A DNA stretch of 63,273 nt from UBA11889 sp002313255 (GTDB lineage Bacteria; Pseudomonadota; Gammaproteobacteria; Pseudomonadales; Azotimanducaceae): contig CAJWQX010000009.1 of NCBI GenBank assembly GCA_913045265.1, positions 1 through 63,273 of the forward strand. Reading direction: 5' to 3'. Positions 9,542 to 18,205 of this stretch are shown piece after piece; the first letter of the stretch is position 1, and the number at the start of each line of letters is the position of its first letter. The position numbers and the translations under genes are program-made. The notes under the pieces are model-generated. The model made no database searches. It saw nothing but the letters and a program-made list of their open reading frames with translations, and was not told the DNA's origin.

Positions 9542-10674
9542 TCTGAAATCGCCTAACCGCTTGACCCACTTGCTCGAGCCCTCTCCGGATGTCTTGTTCG
9601 TTCGCCGTGTACGCAAACCTGACATAGTCCTGAGCACGGTACGAACCGAAGTCAGTCCCTGGCGTGACCGCAACCCGATATTCCTCTAGTAGTCTTGCGC
9701 TAAAGGTTTCCGCGTCAATACCAGAGGAACTAATGTTGGCGTAGAGATAACAAGCTCCTTCGGGCTTCAGCGGTACTCCAAGCCCAGCGTCGAGAAGACC
9801 TTCGTACATAACGTCGCTGAAATCGCGAACGACATTCCTCAGACACGCGGAATCCCTCACGCGAATATGCGCCAAGGCCGCATACTGAGCAACGGCCGAC
9901 GGTGCGATGTAGAGGTTCTGAGCGGCTCGTTCAAGCGCCTCGATCAGAAGATCCGGCACAGCGCACCACCCTAGGCGCCATCCCGTCATCCCGAAGTATT
10001 TGGAGAAACTATTGACAACGATCAGTTCAGGATCGATAGCGAGGCTGCTTGTAGCCACCTCATCCATCATTACAAATCCCAGTCGCTCCACTACGAAGTC
10101 ATTGATCGCTTCAAGTTGTGCCGGTTGAATCAGGGCACCCGTCGGATTTGACGGCGTCGCTAGAATCACGCCGACGGTATCAGCAGTCCAATCCTCTTTG
10201 ACTATCTCGACCGTCGGTTGGTATCCCGCGCGTTCATCGACGGGCATCCGTATCGGCTCTCCGCCTACGAGACGAACAAATGCCTCGTTACAAGGATAAC
10301 CAGGATCTGACATCAACACCTGGTCTCCTGGATTCAATAACGCTGAGGAGAGGAGATTGAGTGCACCACTTGCCCGCCGAGGTCACCGCGATACGGCTTA
10401 ACTCGATATTGATCCCAAAACGCGAACAGTAATCATCCGCAATTGCGTTGCGAAGTTCAGGTATCCCCAGAGCTTCCGTATATCCAGTATGTCCATCGTC
10501 AAGGGCTCGTTTTCCCGCTTCCACAATCACTGACGCGGTCGGGAAGTCGGGTTCCCCAACCTCAAAATGAATCACGCGACGACCTTCGCGTTCCAGTTCT
10601 CTAGCCCGTTTAAGAACCTCCATGACTTTAAATGAAGGTTGTCTACGGGCCCACCTAGAAGGATCGTTTTTCAA
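9531..10674 (-). pseudogene. Fold-type I aminotransferase, broken by a frameshift and an internal deletion
   Basis: Two adjacent frames together encode an AspC/AlaT-like PLP aminotransferase. The first (10674 down to about 10370) carries HFEVGEPDFPTA and GHTGYTEALGIPELR; the second (about 10370 to 9531) carries NPGDQVLMSDPGYPCNEAF, the PLP lysine in NSFSKYFGMTGWRLGW and the C-terminal domain. The break lies where SAG-(A)SGALNLL should be contiguous, about 10370: one extra or two missing bases. The conserved DEIYxxL stretch near 10060 is reduced to MMDEVATSS, losing about ten residues including the cofactor-contacting Tyr. Start: TTG 10674 with AGGAGG upstream. Two independent lesions indicate real decay. 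Confidence 0.82.
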
Positions 10675-10822
10675 TGGATCCTCCTCTCCAAATCGAAGCC
10701 TCCCAGAAACAACAACGCATAAAAACTTCACTTCCCTGTATGGTTTTCCGGTAACTGTTTTGATAGTTTACGCGGCCTGCTCTGGAGTGGCCCCAATTCG
10801 GGTATAAGGATACAAAGTCAAT

Positions 10823-11536
10823 ATGCCAGCCGAAAAATCTTCTGTGGCAAAGTCCAAGAAAAATCCCAGTAAACCGAAGGTCAACGTCGCCGACAAAAAG
10901 AACGCCACATCTCGCTCAGCGTCGAAGGCGACAGCGTCCACCCGACGAACGAAAGACACCAAGCCCAAGGTCGGACAAACGGCTAGGAAATCCGCTCCTT
11001 CAAAAACCGGCTCGGGAAGTAAAACCAAAACGCCAAGTCCCCGAGCCAAGGGAAAGGCAAAAAAGCCCGTCGCCAAAAAGGTTCGTACAAGTGCGAGGGT
11101 AATAAAACACAATCCTCTGGAATCGCCTTTCCGGAATTTTTCACCTTACGTGCCGGCGAACAATGAGCCGTATATGTCGGACATTCAGTTAAAACACTTC
11201 CACCAGATACTTATGCAGTGGCGGGAAGACCTAATGGGCGAGGTGGGCCGAACCATGATTCTTATGCAGGACGAGGCTACCAACTTTCCCGATCCCACCG
11301 ATAGAGCGGCGCAAGAAGAAGAATTTAGCATCGAATTAAAAACGCGCGATCGAGAAAGCAAACTCATCAAGAAAATCGACCAAACCCTCGAGCGTATCGA
11401 AATTGAAGATTACGGATATTGCGATGCGTGCGGCGTGGAAGTGGGATTGAGACGTTTGGAAGCCCGCCCGACGGCCAACCAATGCATTGACTGCAAATCC
11501 CGAGACGAACTGCGCGAACGGCAATTGCACGGTTAA
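10823..11536 (+). CDS. dksA: DksA RNA polymerase-binding factor with long basic N-terminal extension
   Basis: A transcription factor that enters the RNA polymerase secondary channel and works with ppGpp. Residues about 106-237 are a complete DksA: FPDPTDRAAQEEEFS, which includes the coiled-coil-tip acidic residues (DxxDxA), and a zinc finger with CDAC...CIDC. Ahead of this are about 100 residues rich in Lys, Ser, Thr, Ala and Pro (for example KGKAKKPVAKK), absent from the 151-aa E. coli protein and resembling histone H1-like tails. The gene is followed 2 bp later by gluQ, a conserved pair. ATG 10823 is preceded by AAGGA. Confidence 0.96.
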   Translation: MPAEKSSVAKSKKNPSKPKVNVADKKNATSRSASKATASTRRTKDTKPKVGQTARKSAPSKTGSGSKTKTPSPRAKGKAKKPVAKKVRTSARVIKHNPLESPFRNFSPYVPANNEPYMSDIQLKHFHQILMQWREDLMGEVGRTMILMQDEATNFPDPTDRAAQEEEFSIELKTRDRESKLIKKIDQTLERIEIEDYGYCDACGVEVGLRRLEARPTANQCIDCKSRDELRERQLHG

Positions 11537-11538
11537 CT

Positions 11539-12417
11539 GTGCCTAAAAAGCGGCACGTCGGTCGGTTCGCGCCAACACCTTCTGGTCCACTACATTTTGG
11601 CTCCCTTGTCACGGCTGTCGCTAGTTACCTCGACGCGCGTTCCAACGACGGCGCCTGGCACATTCGAATCGATGACCTCGATTTACGGCGCATCGTTGTC
11701 GGGGCGGAAAAACAAATTCTCACTAGCCTTGAGACACATGGCCTAAAGTGGGATGGCCCGATTGTGCGACAAAGTACTCATCGAGACCTTTATCAAGCGG
11801 CTCTTGAGAATCTCGAGAAACAAGGTCTTCTTTTCGCATGCGATTGCTCGCGCAAGGCGCTCGCTGGACAAACAAAATATCCGGGGACATGTCGAGATTC
11901 GAATAGACCGATCCGTGATAATTCTGCTCTCCGCATCCGCGTCCCCGATCAACCCTATCAATTCAATGATTTGATCCAAGGCATCTATACTGAGAACTTA
12001 ACGCACACGGTTGGCGACTTCGTTGTTTCTCGTCGTGACGGCATTCCTTCCTATCAAATTGCCGTCGTCATCGACGACGATGAACAAGAAGTATCCCACA
12101 TCGTCAGAGGTGCCGATTTAATGGACAACACCGCCAGACAACTTTATTTGAGGGATATGCTCGACCGTCCCCTTCCCAGATACGCCCACGTTCCCGTTTT
12201 TACACATGCAAGCGGCGTAAAGTTGTCTAAACATTCCAAAGCGACCGCGATCGACGATCGTTTCCCGACTCAGAACCTCCAGACTGCTTTGCAACTATTG
12301 GGCCAGCCTGTGCCAGCCGAAAAATCAGTCGCCGAACTGGTGACCACGGCCTGCGCAAATTGGAAACGCTCGACGGTACCTAAAACGCCCTCCATAATAA
12401 ATTTCGTCAGCGTCTAA
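11539..12417 (+). CDS. gluQ: Glutamyl-Q tRNA(Asp) synthetase
   Basis: A truncated GlnRS/GluRS-like enzyme of 292 aa that attaches glutamate to queuosine 34 of tRNA-Asp, without an anticodon-binding domain. Evidence: RFAPTPSGPLHFGSL with the HIGH-type motif HFGS, zinc-ligand cysteines in FACDCSRK and GTCRD, and the KMSKS-type motif KLSKHSKA. It starts with GTG 11539, two bases after the dksA stop, so it is surely co-transcribed with dksA. Length and order match the gammaproteobacterial dksA-gluQ unit. Confidence 0.95.
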   Translation: MPKKRHVGRFAPTPSGPLHFGSLVTAVASYLDARSNDGAWHIRIDDLDLRRIVVGAEKQILTSLETHGLKWDGPIVRQSTHRDLYQAALENLEKQGLLFACDCSRKALAGQTKYPGTCRDSNRPIRDNSALRIRVPDQPYQFNDLIQGIYTENLTHTVGDFVVSRRDGIPSYQIAVVIDDDEQEVSHIVRGADLMDNTARQLYLRDMLDRPLPRYAHVPVFTHASGVKLSKHSKATAIDDRFPTQNLQTALQLLGQPVPAEKSVAELVTTACANWKRSTVPKTPSIINFVSV

Positions 12418-12627
12418 AGATCACCTCAATTCGCCAGCGCTTAGCGTCAAACAATAATCGCCCTGATCAACACGGTCACATCACACCCGCTAGTTCCTTC
12501 CGTTCCATCCCCATCTTTCAACATAACGCTCTCCGAAAACCCACAAAGGAGGTACCAACAGACTTTCCTTTTTGGATCGCGTCCGGATAAGATTGCCTCT
12601 TCCCGCTGACGGAATCGAACTGGCCCT

Positions 12628-13875
12628 TTGCCCCGCCGAATCGCTTCACACAAAATCCCGGTAGATCGTATTTCCCGGAGTGCCATCCGCGTAGTCGAAT
12701 CACTTCGAAAAGCCAACTACGAAACTTACCTTGTCGGCGGATGCGTTCGGGATCTATTACTGGGTCTGGTTCCGAAAGACTTTGACGTCGCTACCAGCGC
12801 GACCCCCGAAGAGGTTAAGAAAGTCTTTCCACGAGCTCGGCTCATCGGGCGTCGCTTTAGGATCGTACACGTACGCGTGGGTCGCGAAATCATCGAGGTC
12901 TCTACATTTCGCAAGCAGATCGGTCCTAACGACACATCGAATTACAACGAACATGAAGCCCGTGACGGAGTAATTGTTCGGGACAATGTTTACGGGAACA
13001 TTGACGAAGACGCATTTCGGCGCGACTTCACCGTAAACGCGCTCTACTACGACCCAGCGAATAACACTGTTCTTGATTTCGTCAAAGGCATGCAGGATCT
13101 GGGCTCGCGAACACTGCGCCTAATCGGCAATCCAAAAGTCCGTTATCAAGAAGATCCTGTACGCATCCTACGAGCGATTCGATTAACTGCAAAACTAAAT
13201 TTCACCCTAGAAAAAAGCACCGAGATAGCCATCGCCCCAGCGGGAGAGTCGCTTAACATGGTTCCTTCTGCACGCCTATTTGACGAACTCAACAAACTAT
13301 TCATGTCTGGAAAAGCAGAGCGGGCGTTTGAGCTTTTGCAGAAATTCAACCTTCTAGAAATTCTGTTCCCTCTTTCTTCCAAAACAACCGATTTAGTGAC
13401 CGCCGCGCTGCACAGCACTGACCAACGTATCGCCCAAGAAAAACCCGTTACACCCGGCTTCATAATTGCTGCGCTTCTATGGAATCACTACCAATCTCAG
13501 TACAACGCAATCGCAACCATCGGAAATCCCCAAGAGAAACAGTTCGACGCTGCGCGAGCCGTCATCCAAGAGCAACAGCAAACAATCGCTATCCCGAAGC
13601 GCCACGCGTTTTTCGTACGTGATGTTTGGCACCTGCAATCTCGTCTGGAAAGAAGAACCCCACGTTCAATACGTCCACTGCTTGAACATCGCCGTTTCCG
13701 TGCCGCATACGACTTCCTGTTGTTGCGTGCCAGAAACGCCGAGGTCGAACCCGGGTTAGCCCAATGGTGGACTGAAATACAAACTTTGAACCCTACCGAA
13801 CAACAAGAACAAATTAGCGCGTTATCACCCCAAAAAAAGAAGCAGCGTCGGCGACCAAAACGAGAAAATGCCTAG
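12628..13875 (+). CDS. pcnB: Poly(A) polymerase I
   Basis: Nucleotidyltransferase of 415 aa that adds 3' poly(A) tails to RNA to promote decay. Motifs: LVGGCVRDLLLG, the catalytic DxD at D51/D53 (PKDFDVAT), and GRRFRIVHV, which is typical of PcnB rather than CCA-adding enzymes. The C-terminus ends in a basic tail (KKKQRRRPKREN), as in PcnB. The only plausible start in the open frame is TTG 12628, with a weak ribosome site. The 210 bp upstream hold no gene that I can see. The folK gene that usually follows pcnB is missing here. Confidence 0.93.
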   Translation: MPRRIASHKIPVDRISRSAIRVVESLRKANYETYLVGGCVRDLLLGLVPKDFDVATSATPEEVKKVFPRARLIGRRFRIVHVRVGREIIEVSTFRKQIGPNDTSNYNEHEARDGVIVRDNVYGNIDEDAFRRDFTVNALYYDPANNTVLDFVKGMQDLGSRTLRLIGNPKVRYQEDPVRILRAIRLTAKLNFTLEKSTEIAIAPAGESLNMVPSARLFDELNKLFMSGKAERAFELLQKFNLLEILFPLSSKTTDLVTAALHSTDQRIAQEKPVTPGFIIAALLWNHYQSQYNAIATIGNPQEKQFDAARAVIQEQQQTIAIPKRHAFFVRDVWHLQSRLERRTPRSIRPLLEHRRFRAAYDFLLLRARNAEVEPGLAQWWTEIQTLNPTEQQEQISALSPQKKKQRRRPKRENA

Positions 13876-13958
13876 CCCCGCACGCCGAAAGATAACATCA
13901 CCTTGAAGAGCCTGAATCCCTACCTCATGATACTCAGGTCATCTCTTTGAGTTCATCT

Positions 13959-14630
13959 ATGGCACCCCGATTGCCTCTCAATGACAACGATCTACCCCGA
14001 TACGTTGCTGTCGAAGGACCCATCGGCGCCGGAAAGACAACCCTCGCCACGCGGCTCGCCGAGACTTTCAAATATCCATTGCTTCTTGAACCTGCGTCGG
14101 ATAATCCTTTTCTGGATCGTTTCTATCGCGAGGGCCGAAGACATGCACTGCCCACGCAACTATTTTTCCTTCTGCATCGAGCAGATCAAGTTACTAAACT
14201 GGCCGGCCCAGACTTAATCGGACCAACCGTTATTTCCGACTTTCTAATCGAAAAAGATCGACTCTTTGCCGAACTCACTTTAGACCAAAACGAACTAGCG
14301 CTTTACGAACAAATCTATAAAAACCTGATGCTAGATCCTCCGACACCGGACCTCGTCATATACCTTCAGGCGCCCATATCCGTATTGCTTGACCGAATTC
14401 GCGAGCGTGGTATCGCGTCTGAACAATATATCGACGGGGACTATCTCAGCACTCTTTCCGATGCGTACACCGATTTCTTCCACTTCTACGACCAAGCGCC
14501 ACTGCTAATAGTTAACGCCGGAGAAGCTGACTTTAGTCACAACGACAGCCACTTTGATGCCTTATTGGAGCAAGTCATTCAAATGAACGGTGTTCGTCAG
14601 TATTTCAATCCTCATCCAACGTTGATTTAG
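13959..14630 (+). CDS. Deoxynucleoside kinase (dGK/dAK-like)
   Basis: P-loop kinase of 223 aa in the deoxyguanosine/deoxyadenosine kinase family, a nucleoside salvage enzyme. Motifs: GPIGAGKTTLATRLAE (P-loop), LEPASDNPFLDRFY (substrate Glu region), and SDFLIEKDRLFA in the position of the DRS/ERS motif. Starts considered: ATG 13959 (chosen) and in-frame TTG 13947, four codons upstream. In many gammaproteobacteria this gene sits between folK and panB in the pcnB cluster. Here it keeps its place after pcnB, but its usual neighbours are gone and pgi follows 10 bp later. Confidence 0.9.
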   Translation: MAPRLPLNDNDLPRYVAVEGPIGAGKTTLATRLAETFKYPLLLEPASDNPFLDRFYREGRRHALPTQLFFLLHRADQVTKLAGPDLIGPTVISDFLIEKDRLFAELTLDQNELALYEQIYKNLMLDPPTPDLVIYLQAPISVLLDRIRERGIASEQYIDGDYLSTLSDAYTDFFHFYDQAPLLIVNAGEADFSHNDSHFDALLEQVIQMNGVRQYFNPHPTLI

Positions 14631-14640
14631 GATCTTTCCA

Positions 14641-16254
14641 ATGACCGATCAAAGCGCACGCCGGCCTGAACGAACCGCAGCTTGGAAACAACTAACTCAC
14701 CTTGCTGAAATTGCTACTCAAACCCATAACCGCGACCGGGTCGGTGAGTCCGACAGATTCGAGAAATACAGTATCCGAGTCGGCTCACTGCTGATCGATT
14801 TCTCCAAACAACGGATTGACAGACCGATATTCAAGGGTCTTACGGCCCTGGCAGAGGAATGCCGAGTTCCAGATCTCGTATCCGCGCAAATGACGGGTGA
14901 AATAGTCAACGCCACAGAAAACCGGCCTGCATTACATACGGCGCTACGAACGCCCAACGACACAAAACTTATCTCGGTAAACCACGATATCGAGCTCGAA
15001 CGAAGTCGAATGCTTCTTTACGCGGATGCCGTACGTAGTGGCGAAAATACCGGATTTACTGGCCGACGCATAACCCACATAGTTCATATTGGTGTCGGGG
15101 GCTCTCATCTTGGCTGCGAGCTTGTCTGCCGAGCACTCAACGGTTCAGGAATGGACATTAGGTTTCTCGCCAATATCGATGGCTCAGCGACAAACCGGGC
15201 TCTACGGGGATTGGACCCGGAGACAACTCTATTTGTCATCGTCTCCAAATCTTTTACTACTCTCGAAACGCTGGTCAACGCTCAAGCGGCGCGTACTTGG
15301 TTCCTCGAACGTACCTGCGACACTGTCGCTGTCGCCTCGCATTTTGTGGCCGTTAGCAACAATGCTCACGAGATGACTAAGTTTGGTATTGCGACCGCAA
15401 ACCAATTCACACTATGGGACTGGGTAGGCGGTCGCTTCTCGTTGTGGTCATCAGTCGGCATAACAATAGCGATCGCGATCGGCAGTTCCGAATTTCACAA
15501 GTTATTATCGGGCGCAACCGCCATGGACCAGCATTTCCGTGACGCACCTATCGCCAAGAATGCACCCGTAATTCTCGCGCTTCTCGCAATCTGGAATAGC
15601 AATTTTCTCGGCGCGCAAACGCATTCGGTTTTGAGCTATGACTCGCGCCTAAAAACTTTTATTGAATTCGTCCAGCAACTAGAAATGGAAAGCAACGGAA
15701 AGAGAGTCCACACAGATGGTTCGATCTGTAATATCGATACATCGCCAGTAATTTGGGGCGGGGAAGGAACCAACGGCCAGCATGCTTTTCATCAGCTATT
15801 ACATCAGGGCACTCGAGCTTTCAGCGCTGATTTTGTCACGACTATCGATCCTGAGCATGACCGTACCGAACAACATCGCTGGTTGCTTGCGAACTGTTTA
15901 AGTCAGTCCCAAGTCATGCTCTACGGGAACTTAAATCAAGCAAGCAACTCAATCGCTGTTCATGAAATAGTTACCGGTGATCGCGCGACAACAACCATCC
16001 TTATCGACAAGCTCAATCCGGAAGCGTTGGGTAGTTTGATCGCCCTTTACGAACACAAGGTCGCCTGTCTCGGGATGATTTGGCGGATCAATTCTTATGA
16101 CCAATGGGGAGTTGAATTGGGCAAGCGGCTTGCACGGGAGATTTACCGTGACCTCGGCTCTCTGAGTTCGGAAAGCAACGACCGGTCGACGGACGGTCTC
16201 ATACGTACAATTCGAGAACGAACCAATAGTCCATTCGACGACGGGAACAACTGA
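14641..16254 (+). CDS. pgi: Glucose-6-phosphate isomerase
   Basis: Cytosolic isomerase of 537 aa interconverting glucose-6-P and fructose-6-P. The PGI signature WVGGRFSLWSSVG is intact, as are the phosphate-binding GVGGSHLGCE, the catalytic Glu region QLEMESNGKRV, the His in GTNGQHAFHQLLHQG and the C-terminal Lys in GVELGKRLA. It is packed 10 bp after the deoxynucleoside kinase gene and ends 1 bp before acs, which suggests one transcript. Confidence 0.97.
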   Translation: MTDQSARRPERTAAWKQLTHLAEIATQTHNRDRVGESDRFEKYSIRVGSLLIDFSKQRIDRPIFKGLTALAEECRVPDLVSAQMTGEIVNATENRPALHTALRTPNDTKLISVNHDIELERSRMLLYADAVRSGENTGFTGRRITHIVHIGVGGSHLGCELVCRALNGSGMDIRFLANIDGSATNRALRGLDPETTLFVIVSKSFTTLETLVNAQAARTWFLERTCDTVAVASHFVAVSNNAHEMTKFGIATANQFTLWDWVGGRFSLWSSVGITIAIAIGSSEFHKLLSGATAMDQHFRDAPIAKNAPVILALLAIWNSNFLGAQTHSVLSYDSRLKTFIEFVQQLEMESNGKRVHTDGSICNIDTSPVIWGGEGTNGQHAFHQLLHQGTRAFSADFVTTIDPEHDRTEQHRWLLANCLSQSQVMLYGNLNQASNSIAVHEIVTGDRATTTILIDKLNPEALGSLIALYEHKVACLGMIWRINSYDQWGVELGKRLAREIYRDLGSLSSESNDRSTDGLIRTIRERTNSPFDDGNN

Positions 16255-16255
16255 C

Positions 16256-18190
16256 ATGTCTACGCTATACCCAGTTCCAGAGGTAATCGCTAACGATGCT
16301 CACATCAATGCTGAGCTCTATCAAAAAATGTACGCCGAATCCGTTGACGATCCCGATGCGTTTTGGAGTACGCAAGCAACCGCGTTTCTTTCCTGGTACA
16401 GCCTGTGGGACGAAGTGTCCTCGGCGCATTTCGAAACAGGACGAGTCTCATGGTTCCGCAACGCAACGCTAAATGTATGTGTCAACTGTGTTGATCGCCA
16501 TTTGCCCGAACGCGCGAATCAGACCGCTTTGATCTGGGAAGGCGACGACCCCTCAGTCGAAAAACGAGTCACCTTTCAGGAACTTCACGACGAAGTCTGT
16601 CAGCTTGCGAACGCCTTAACGGAAAGAGGCGTCACCAAGGGTGATCGCGTTTGTATATACATGCCCATGATTCTCGAAGCCGCGTACGCGATGTTAGCGT
16701 GCGCTCGGTTAGGTGCCATCCACAGCGTGGTGTTCGGGGGTTTTTCACCGCAAGCACTCAAGGATCGAATACTTGATTCGGACTGTCGCGTGCTAATAAC
16801 CGCCGACGAGGGCGTACGTGGCGGTCGTACCGTGCCCCTCAAAGAGAACGCGGAAGTCGCGCTAATGGAATGCCCTGCCGTCCATACCGTTTTAACCGTA
16901 CTCAACACCGGCGCAAAGGTGCCATGGCAACCCGAACGCGATGTCTGGTACCACGAGCTGGTAAATCATCAGGAAAGATCGTCAACCCCTGCAGTCATGC
17001 AAGCGGATGATCCCCTATTCATCCTGTACACCTCCGGCAGTACGGGTAAGCCTAAGGGCGTCCAGCATTCGAGCGCTGGATATCTTCTACACGCTGCCAT
17101 GACCCACAAATACGTGTTCGATTACCACGACGGCGATACATTTTGGTGTACAGCAGATGTCGGCTGGATTACCGGGCACTCATACATCGTCTATGGACCC
17201 CTAGCTAACGGTGCAACGACCCTAATGTTCGAGGGGGTACCTACTTACCCAGACGCTTCCCGCTTTTGGCAGGTCGTCGACAAGCATGCGGTCAATATTT
17301 TTTATACAGCTCCAACTGCCATTCGACAAATCATGGGGCAGGGAAACGAATTCGTCTCATCGACATCGAGAAAGTCCTTGCGAATTTTGGGTACCGTGGG
17401 CGAGCCTATTAATCCAGAAGCGTGGGAGTGGTACCACGAGATTGTAGGTGAAAGACGCTGTCCTATTGTAGATACTTGGTGGCAGACCGAGACCGGTGGA
17501 GTCATGATTACACCTCTTCCCGGAGCCACTGCACTCAAACCAGGATCTGCAACACTGCCCTTCTTCGGTATCGTACCAGCTTTGATGGACGAAACAGGCG
17601 GACTAATTGAAGACAAAGAGGCGTCTGGAAACCTCGTCATAAAGACGACGTGGCCCGGCCAGATACGAACCCTGTATGGAGACCATCAGCGGGTAATTGA
17701 TACGTACTACTCCACCTACAAGGGGTTCTATTTCACTGGCGACGGTGCCCGCCGAGATCAAGATGGATATTACTGGATCACAGGCCGTGTCGATGACGTA
17801 ATCAATGTCTCCGGGCATCGCATGGGAACAGCCGAGGTCGAAAGTGCACTAGTCCTTCACGCCGCCGTTGCCGAAGCAGCAGTCGTTGGTTTCCCTCACG
17901 ATATTAAAGGCGAAGGTATTTATGCTTACGTAACTTTGATGACGGGCATTCAACCATCAACCGATTTGGCCAACGATTTACTGGGTCTGGTTAGAACCGA
18001 AATTGGACCGATTGCCAAGCCAGACGTCATCCAGTGGGCACCGGGCCTGCCAAAAACGCGTTCAGGCAAAATTATGCGTCGAATATTACGTAAGATTGCC
18101 GCAAACGAAGTCGACGATTTAGGCGACACATCGACATTGGCGGAACCCACCGTCGTCGACGATTTATTGCGCAACCGACCAGGATTTTAG
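16256..18190 (+). CDS. acs: Acetyl-CoA synthetase (AMP-forming)
   Basis: Adenylate-forming enzyme of 644 aa that activates acetate to acetyl-CoA via acetyl-AMP. The P-loop-like YTSGSTGKPKGVQHSSAG and the C-terminal PKTRSGKIMRR with the acetylatable lysine K605 are both present. The lysine implies potential control by Pat/CobB-type acetylation, as known in Salmonella; no such enzyme is in this window. Its ATG falls one base after the pgi stop. It converges on pnp with a 15-bp gap that holds no clear terminator. Confidence 0.98.
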   Translation: MSTLYPVPEVIANDAHINAELYQKMYAESVDDPDAFWSTQATAFLSWYSLWDEVSSAHFETGRVSWFRNATLNVCVNCVDRHLPERANQTALIWEGDDPSVEKRVTFQELHDEVCQLANALTERGVTKGDRVCIYMPMILEAAYAMLACARLGAIHSVVFGGFSPQALKDRILDSDCRVLITADEGVRGGRTVPLKENAEVALMECPAVHTVLTVLNTGAKVPWQPERDVWYHELVNHQERSSTPAVMQADDPLFILYTSGSTGKPKGVQHSSAGYLLHAAMTHKYVFDYHDGDTFWCTADVGWITGHSYIVYGPLANGATTLMFEGVPTYPDASRFWQVVDKHAVNIFYTAPTAIRQIMGQGNEFVSSTSRKSLRILGTVGEPINPEAWEWYHEIVGERRCPIVDTWWQTETGGVMITPLPGATALKPGSATLPFFGIVPALMDETGGLIEDKEASGNLVIKTTWPGQIRTLYGDHQRVIDTYYSTYKGFYFTGDGARRDQDGYYWITGRVDDVINVSGHRMGTAEVESALVLHAAVAEAAVVGFPHDIKGEGIYAYVTLMTGIQPSTDLANDLLGLVRTEIGPIAKPDVIQWAPGLPKTRSGKIMRRILRKIAANEVDDLGDTSTLAEPTVVDDLLRNRPGF

Positions 18191-18205
18191 ACCAAAAAAT
18201 TAGAT

